NCBI RefSeq assembly: GCF_001625215.2
Contig: NC_030389.2
Span: forward strand, 37,375,454 to 37,439,453
Direction: 5' to 3'
Length of the DNA: 64,000 nt
Source: Daucus carota subsp. sativus
Taxonomy: Eukaryota > Streptophyta > Magnoliopsida > Apiales > Apiaceae
Shown: piece after piece, positions 62,527 to 64,000 of the stretch
Numbering within the stretch: the first letter of the stretch is position 1
Layout: each line of letters starts with the position of its first letter
Translations under genes and position numbers: made by a program
The notes under the pieces: generated by a model
The model's database searches: none
Seen by the model: only the letters and a program-made list of their open reading frames with translations
Told to the model about the DNA's origin: nothing

Positions 62527-64000
62527 GTAAGACTTCTTTTCTTGTCCCAATGTGCCATTTCTGAATAGAAATTAACTATTTAGTTCTTGCAGACTAGTAC
62601 TTTACTGTGTTCGGCAATCTGATATAAGAAAATCAGTGGGGGATGATATAAATTGTCTCAAATTATTTGTTGGTCATTACCTTGTCCGTAGGTTTTGCTG
62701 AAGTGAATATTTCATTATAGTTATGATTGAGATAAAATTGTTATAGCAGCTGTCGGGTACTTCTGTTTGCCCAAATAGTATAGTTGTAAGTTAAGTGTGG
62801 AATCTTCAGGGAAGGGAATGAATCTACAAGGAAATATATATCTCCAATCATCTAGACAAGTGTGTTAAAGAATTATGTGATAGTTTTGTATCAACTACTG
62901 ATTATACTAAATGAACTGATATAATAAATAATCAACTAGAAAGAAATAATAATAGAACTAGGGTTCTCCAGTTTCTTATAATGAATATCCAATCAATTTT
63001 AATTTACGAAGTTCCTAATTTGCAAACAGCGGTCCATGTGTTTAACAAGTTCTCTACTGAGTTCCAAGATAAATTATGACAGTCAGCAATTAAACCCAAA
63101 TAAAGTCATTTCCATGATAAACTAAAGCTGATTTTTATAGCTCCAACGTTTTTTGTTTTCTTAGTTTGTGTTTTTTAATTTCATATTTCGAATTACGATT
63201 ATCATGTCATGTACTAGAATCATAATAACTCTCTCTTGATTGATTCACTGTAACTATTGAAATTTGTTTTGGAGTTGGGGGTTTCTTCTAATTGTTCATA
63301 ATATTTCATGATAAACTACAAGATAGGAAAGGAAGAAAATTTACATTTAATTATAAGAACATGATAAACAACTGATTACTGTCGAACCTCAGATTAAGGA
63401 GTTATTACTCATCATTAGAAAATATAAAAATGTATTGATAAAGGAAAGTGAGTTTAGTGCAAGAGGATGACTACTTTGAAGTAATCCAAAAGTCTTTTAA
63501 GACCGGAGGAATCTCTTCAATCTCTATTAGTTATATAAGGCTGTGTTCACTTGGAGGGAATGAAATGAGGTGAGAATGGAAAGAAATATATACTCGTGGT
63601 TAGGTGAAGATTGAGGAAATGTTTATAATTTTCATTTCTTTTTTCACTCCATTCCAAGCTATTTGAACTAAAATCCGAACCCACATTTTTTGAAAGGAAC
63701 GCTCCATTCCAGCTCTTCATTATTTTTCCTCATATCCTCATTATAAAAAATTTAGACTCCATGTTCATCAACTATTTCACTTATACCAATTTTTTTTCTC
63801 CGTAAAATTTGTTTATAACTTTCATTCCATTCATTTCCATTCCATTCTCACCAAGTGAACGCAACCTAAGTATCTTTCATTCTCTAGTCTGGTCTGTTCT
63901 CCTAGAGTAATGGCATGAAGTGTCTATATATACTTGAATGGGGTTTAAGAAACCAGAAGATGTTTTTGAAGGAGATTAAAATTTAATCAAGAAAGAGTGT
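62527..64000. other. Right-hand end, no exon recognised
   Basis: Follows the last seen BSH exon. I looked for a continuation of the SNF5 C-terminus (YEPVVD-type) and saw none. It includes one MITE (63539-63866). Confidence 0.45.
63539..63866. mobile_element. Tourist-like MITE
   Basis: 328 bp. Ends GGCTGTGTTCACTTGGAGGG and, reversed, GGTTGCGTTCACTTGGTGAG, with TAA at 63536-63538 and 63867-63869 as 3-bp duplication. Arms rich in GGAATG words. PIF/Harbinger type. Confidence 0.9.

Overview
This is a 64-kb piece of nuclear DNA from a flowering plant, almost certainly a eudicot. It has plant-only gene families (DWF1, HYH, CHX, PPR, cysteine-rich receptor kinase, EIX-type receptor-like proteins), GT-AG introns, AT-rich spacers, and many short inverted-repeat DNA elements of the Stowaway, Tourist, hAT and Mutator types. 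I cannot fix the family from sequence alone; the style fits an asterid. No CRISPR array, rRNA, intact tRNA gene or recognisable LTR element was seen.

Layout. 0-4.3 kb: the anamorsin/DRE2 gene (minus, runs off the left edge) with a 5'UTR intron that holds an antisense kinesin-13 gene fragment. 5.3-7.7 kb: a chloroplast YceD/DUF177 protein gene (minus). 8.2-9.5 kb: a broken cysteine-rich receptor-like kinase split by one MITE nested inside another. 10.6-14.3 kb: the sterol reductase gene DWF1 (minus). 14.7-19 kb: repeats only (Stowaway, a LINE-like relic, a hAT MITE, another MITE). 20.3-23.3 kb: TAF15b (minus). 24.8-30 kb: two PPR genes, divergently placed. 32.8-35.3 kb: a decayed hAT transposon. 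37.1-38 kb: a short-chain dehydrogenase (minus). 38-43.7 kb: repeat-rich, with two long fold-back Mutator-type elements. 43.9-51.3 kb: two tandem EIX-type receptor-like proteins with a relic between them. 52.3-55 kb: a CHX cation/H+ antiporter (plus). 55.6-57.2 kb: the bZIP factor HYH (minus, convergent with CHX). 58.4-62.5 kb: a SNF5/BSH copy that is a pseudogene.

The genes do not form one pathway; this is ordinary plant gene order. Four minus-strand genes (DRE2, the YceD homologue, DWF1, TAF15b) appear to have a 5'UTR intron of 0.6-2.7 kb. The receptor-like protein pair is a small defence-type cluster made by tandem duplication.

The most unusual pattern runs across the whole window: at least eight places where a tiny insert (3-8 nt head ending in C, then an A run) is bounded by a direct repeat of about 10-18 bp. 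They look like extremely short target-primed retroposition events, or a special type of break repair. They are listed one by one and discussed in the findings.

Splice sites and proteins were read by eye. Exon borders are given where reading frame and GT/AG sites agree; first UTR exons and transcription starts are inferred.
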